Source: Vigna angularis (Eukaryota > Streptophyta > Magnoliopsida > Fabales > Fabaceae). Taken from it: a DNA stretch of 64,000 nt. The notes under the pieces were generated by a model. It was not told the origin of the DNA. It was given only the letters and a program-made list of their open reading frames with translations, and made no database searches. Both the position numbers and the translations under genes were made by a program. The stretch lies in the NCBI RefSeq assembly GCF_016808095.1, contig NC_068979.1:27919960-27983959 (forward strand), read 5' to 3'. Shown here piece by piece: positions 60,175-64,000 of the stretch. Positions within the stretch are counted from its first letter, which is position 1, and each line of letters begins with the position of its first letter.

Positions 60175-63093
60175 TTACATTGACATTACAGATACTGTGT
60201 CAAAAATACGATTAAGAGTTGCAGCCAATCGAACTCCTCCTTGAGCTAACCGCAAATTCACTATCGGAAAACGAGAAAAGAAGTATTCATCTGCAGAGTG
60301 CATTTTGATGGTATAGTTAGAACAGAATAAGACAAAAGAGATTTTCAACACTATCGAAACTACCATTGCTTACCATCTAGTACTGAACCTTCAGGGGCAC
60401 CTTCATATGCCCATGCACAGGCATCTTCTGCACTTTCAGATGCATATCTAAAACATTTACCATGTTAATTAACAGCGAATAAGCATTTCACGTTTCAAAA
60501 CAATTTGCAATCAAAATCTTGTAGTCTAAAATCAATAAGATGAAGTCTTATGAGATGTTAGCCATGATATTTTTGATGCAATGATGAACCATCTTAGTAA
60601 TATTTTAAGGAACATACATAGCTGGGCATGATACATCGTCGTTTCTGCAGTTCTCCCATTCTTCTACTTCATCAGCCCATGCTTTCTGTTCATTAAAATA
60701 GACTAAAAAAAATCAAAATTCAACTGACAAATCCTTATGTTGAAGACAACAGAAGAACCTTCACACCATACCGTAATGTTCTTTTGAATTGCACCAACGA
60801 AATCGTCAATATCGTCGTAGAATCTTTCAATTTCTGTCTCAATAATGTTAGTATCCCAAACCTGTACGCATATATGGTATATAAATACTATATTATATGG
60901 CAGAAACAGATGATGATGTTATATGGTTGAAGAAAATTGTAATTTAACGTACATGGTGAAGATTTTGCTTTCTTCTGTACCAGTGAACGTTGATGTCATT
61001 GCCACCCCTGTCTGATGCAAAGCCACAGTGTAGAGGCTGTCCATAAAGCGCGTATTGAAGTTAATTAAAATAAAAAACTAATATTATTATCAATGCTGGA
61101 GTTCCATCCATTTAAATTCATGCAGGTATTTATAATTTATATGAAACATTTCCTGTTGTTTATTTTAATCTATTACTTTTAACGATCAATATTTGTGAAT
61201 TTGTTTCTTCAAAAAACTATTTCAAGAAATTTTTTTAGAGCTAAATATACAAAAGTTAATAACAATCAAAGATAAACCACTAAAAGTAACATTTGAGGCT
61301 AATTTAACCAGTATAAAAAATACATCAAAGTAGTTTATTCAGAAGTTTCTAATTTATAAATTAGCCCGTTTCTAATTTCTAAATTATAACTAATTTAACT
61401 TTTCTCTATTACTACGTATTTATATTTTAATATATTTTTTATTATCTTTATTGTACTTTTACCCTTTATTATTTATTTTAATTTTATAAAATAATTAATT
61501 ATTGTATTATTTTTACTATTTGTGAAATTAATTTTTAATTTTTAGGCATTTCAAGTTTAAAAAGAATTATCATTACAAATTGAATTTATAAATGCTTCAT
61601 TATAAATAATATGTCAAAAGTATACACAGTAAAAATTATAAAAACAATTAATTATAATGAGAGTTTAAATTAAAATTTAAAAATAAATTTAATTGATATT
61701 CATTATATAAACTCATTTAAATAAAACGCCCTATTCAAACTAAAAAAAACTTATTAAACTTTTAAGGAATAAAAAACTAGTAAAAAGTTTAATTAAGAAT
61801 TTAAACATTTTAAAAATATATATAAAAATATAATTTCATAATAAAATATTTTGTAAAAGAAGCATAAGTATTTAACTTACACACTAAAACTTATATAATT
61901 TATATTCATCAACTAATTTATTAGCTAGTTAATCAAATACTTTTGATCTAATAAATTATTTTGTCATTTTAAAACCTATATAAATTAGAAATCTATTACC
62001 TAATAGTTAATACATATCACTCTCAACTACCTTATCAAATAGTTTTGATAAACAAAACCTTATAATGTACTAAAATTAACTTTCCTACCTAAAACTTGCC
62101 TAATTCTTTCCTTCTTCTTTTTCCATTAATTATAGTGTTATGGATGCAAAGTAAATGCATATATAAAAATATACCTGATGGACGTCTCCCATAAAATGTG
62201 AAATGAATAGCAGAGACTGAGTGAGATTATCTGATATAAGAAAAGAAAATTGTTAGTGAGGTCGAAAATGATGTGGATAAATACCACATTAGGTTGATAT
62301 TTACATTTGGTTTTGGTTCCATACTCCAGGAGCTGGTTGGTGTAGTTGGTAATGGCTGATACAACACATCGCCCTTTAATTCCAGTTTTCAAGTCTACAC
62401 AATCCCCTGAATGTTGAAGATTCATTTTAATATGTATGTAAGGTTTTACAAAAAATCTAATATATGTTAAAAACTTTTTGAAACAATTTTTTTTACAATG
62501 TATTACTATTTTATTGACTCGTATATTTGAAACATATACCAATCACACACTACCGCATAAACATCGTAAAAAAATGGTTAAAAGAACGTTTTCTTTTAGA
62601 AAACTTTGTTATATAGATAGAAAGAGTTGAGAGAAGAAGGGAGTTACTGCTGTCCTTGTAGTTGCAAGCGTTGTCAGGAGTATCTGCAAAGTGTAAAGCA
62701 GAGGACCAAGGAAAAACCACCCTCAAACTATCAGCCCATGAACACTTGCTCGCTAAGTCATTGTTGGCAGATTTTGGCAATAGTTTCTTCACAGCTGCTG
62801 CAGCTGGACTGCTCAGTCGAGCCTGCTCAAAATCAAATCTAGATAAGTTTTGGTTTGATGTAGAATCTCCCCTAAATCAATTCAAGAAAGTTTTGGCAAA
62901 GAATAATTATAGATCTTTTTCTTTCTTCACTGTATTGATTTTAGTAAATTTATCATTCCGACATGATATGTGAACGTACCTGAGCAATTTTGCAAACAAT
63001 GGCATGTCCTTCCTCTCCCCAGGCATGGGTATTTGGAAGCAAAAGCACGAATAAGACTATGGCCACTGCTTGAACTACTCTATAACAACCCAT
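60175..63093 (-). CDS. S1/P1-type secreted endonuclease, copy B
   Basis: Minus-strand exons 63093-62980, 62822-62648, 62406-62305, 62230-62175, 61036-60953, 60861-60772, 60685-60618, 60447-60374, 60290-60175 join to 292 residues. It is a tandem, same-strand duplicate of the gene at 50087-53536: eight of nine introns sit at equivalent places and most exons have identical lengths (175, 56, 84, 90, 68, 74, 116). Exon 3 is 12 bases longer, ending at a different donor. A signal peptide (about 1-24) precedes Trp25 (WGEEGH). The zinc-binding set is complete: SWADS, SALHFADTP, HFMGDVHQPLHCG, LHHVWD. The last exon differs from that of copy A at only a few bases, although exon 2 differs much more. The C-termini differ (copy B ends SVMSM). 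Confidence 0.93.
61037..62174 (-). other. Intron 4 of endonuclease B
   Basis: 1138 bp, very AT-rich, without the LTR-like insert present in the same intron of copy A. Confidence 0.85.
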
Positions 63094-64000
63094 TCTTCTC
63101 TGTACTATTCAAAACTATGCAAATAAACCCAACTTCGCTTGCTTTTCTCGTATACATCCACACGCTTTCATTGGATAACCCTGTTAGTTAAATACCATTA
63201 GGGGTCTCAAACCCGATCTGCGCACATAGAATATTAATGTTAGATCTCCGATAAATACGGAATTTCTAATTGAAAAAATAAAAAATCTCTTCGTAATTAT
63301 TAGAAAGATCGAATGGTCAAGGTAAAATAAGATAATCATAATAAGTTAGATTTCTTTTTCAAACTCATTTTGTTTTACCATTTTTCTGTCCATTCAATTT
63401 ACCTATAAATATCCTACAATTCGTATCACTAGACCAAACAATTCTCAAACAAATAACCTCATACATAAGTTGTCCAACAACTTTAAAACGTATATACATA
63501 AACATTTATAACTTTTACAAATACTCTCTAAAAAATTGTATTAAACTTAAGATATTTACAAATGGAAACAATATTATTCTCCTTGTTTTCAGCCTACTAT
63601 GAAGCATCATCTCTAGAAGATCCTAAATTAAGCACATGACCATTGAGCACACCAATATTTTCTCTTTTACTTCTTATAAATTTACTTATGTCGGTGTCAC
63701 TAGATTGACCAAAAATACGTGTTTTTATATCGTAGAATGTTCTTCAACAAAAGTAGCTCTTATAACCCTTTGGATGGTCACATAAGTTGGAGGTTGTTGC
63801 ATCCAATCAACATTCATCAGAAATAATTTATAGTAATAATTGTATTGTATGACCGTCGGTCAAAGAAAGACTGAACGGTCAACTGTTATTTAGACAAAGC
63901 AAATCGAGTTGCTTGAAAATGAACGACCATGAAATTGGACCGAACAATCATGTGACAAAAGGATATATCTCTAATGCTGAACAACTTAAGGTAAAGTGTG
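63094..64000. other. Upstream region of endonuclease B and possible LTR sequence
   Basis: The first few hundred bases should hold the promoter of the minus-strand gene. A TATA-like CCTATAAATATCC at 63401-63413 on the plus strand and CGGTCAA/GAACGGTCAA phrases near 63856-63880 are reminiscent of legume gypsy LTRs, but neither end nor partner is visible. Confidence 0.3.

Overview
The window is plant nuclear DNA: AT-rich, with GT-AG introns, long (AT)n tracts and many decayed retroelements. The closeness of the coding sequences to legume families, the Cassandra TRIM and the TRIMs starting TGTTGGAAGTCCCACATCG suggest a legume, probably Phaseoleae (Vigna or Phaseolus). That placement is inference; no database search was possible.

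Seven protein genes can be assembled exon by exon, each keeping frame at every junction. From left to right: (1) the 3' part of a DExH-box RNA helicase with a C-terminal double-stranded-RNA-binding domain (+, 1-10926, 11 exons, start outside the window); (2) an atypical LRR receptor-like kinase (+, 15738-21207, two exons around a 3.6-kb intron); (3) a mitochondrial-carrier-family NAD+ transporter of the NDT2 type (+, 28343-32573, nine exons); (4) an LRK10L-type receptor kinase with a GUB_WAK ectodomain (-, 35653-38129, three exons); (5) a plastid single-hotdog acyl-ACP thioesterase of the ALT type (+, 43309-45728, five exons); (6, 7) two tandem S1/P1-type secreted endonucleases (-, 50087-53536 and 60175-63093, nine exons each). 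They do not form one pathway; this is ordinary plant gene order.

Mobile DNA fills most of the rest. Helicase introns hold a Ty3/gypsy gag fragment, an inverted-repeat element, a complete small TRIM with a TCCTA target-site duplication, a Ty1/copia integrase remnant and a Cassandra TRIM whose LTRs carry 5S-rRNA-like promoter boxes. Between genes there are further copia and gypsy remnants, a second complete TRIM (duplication TTGAT), a hairpin MITE, an LTR with three ~92-bp repeats upstream of a TATA box, and a CCHC-knuckle remnant that may come from a pararetrovirus or a retrotransposon. Two related gypsy-type LTRs in opposite orientation enclose the thioesterase gene and the first endonuclease gene.

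I found no CRISPR array, no convincing tRNA or rRNA gene and no clearly new system. The observations most worth following are the promoter-bearing Cassandra pair inside the helicase, the high similarity confined to the 3' ends of the two endonuclease genes, and the missing catalytic Asp in the LRR kinase.
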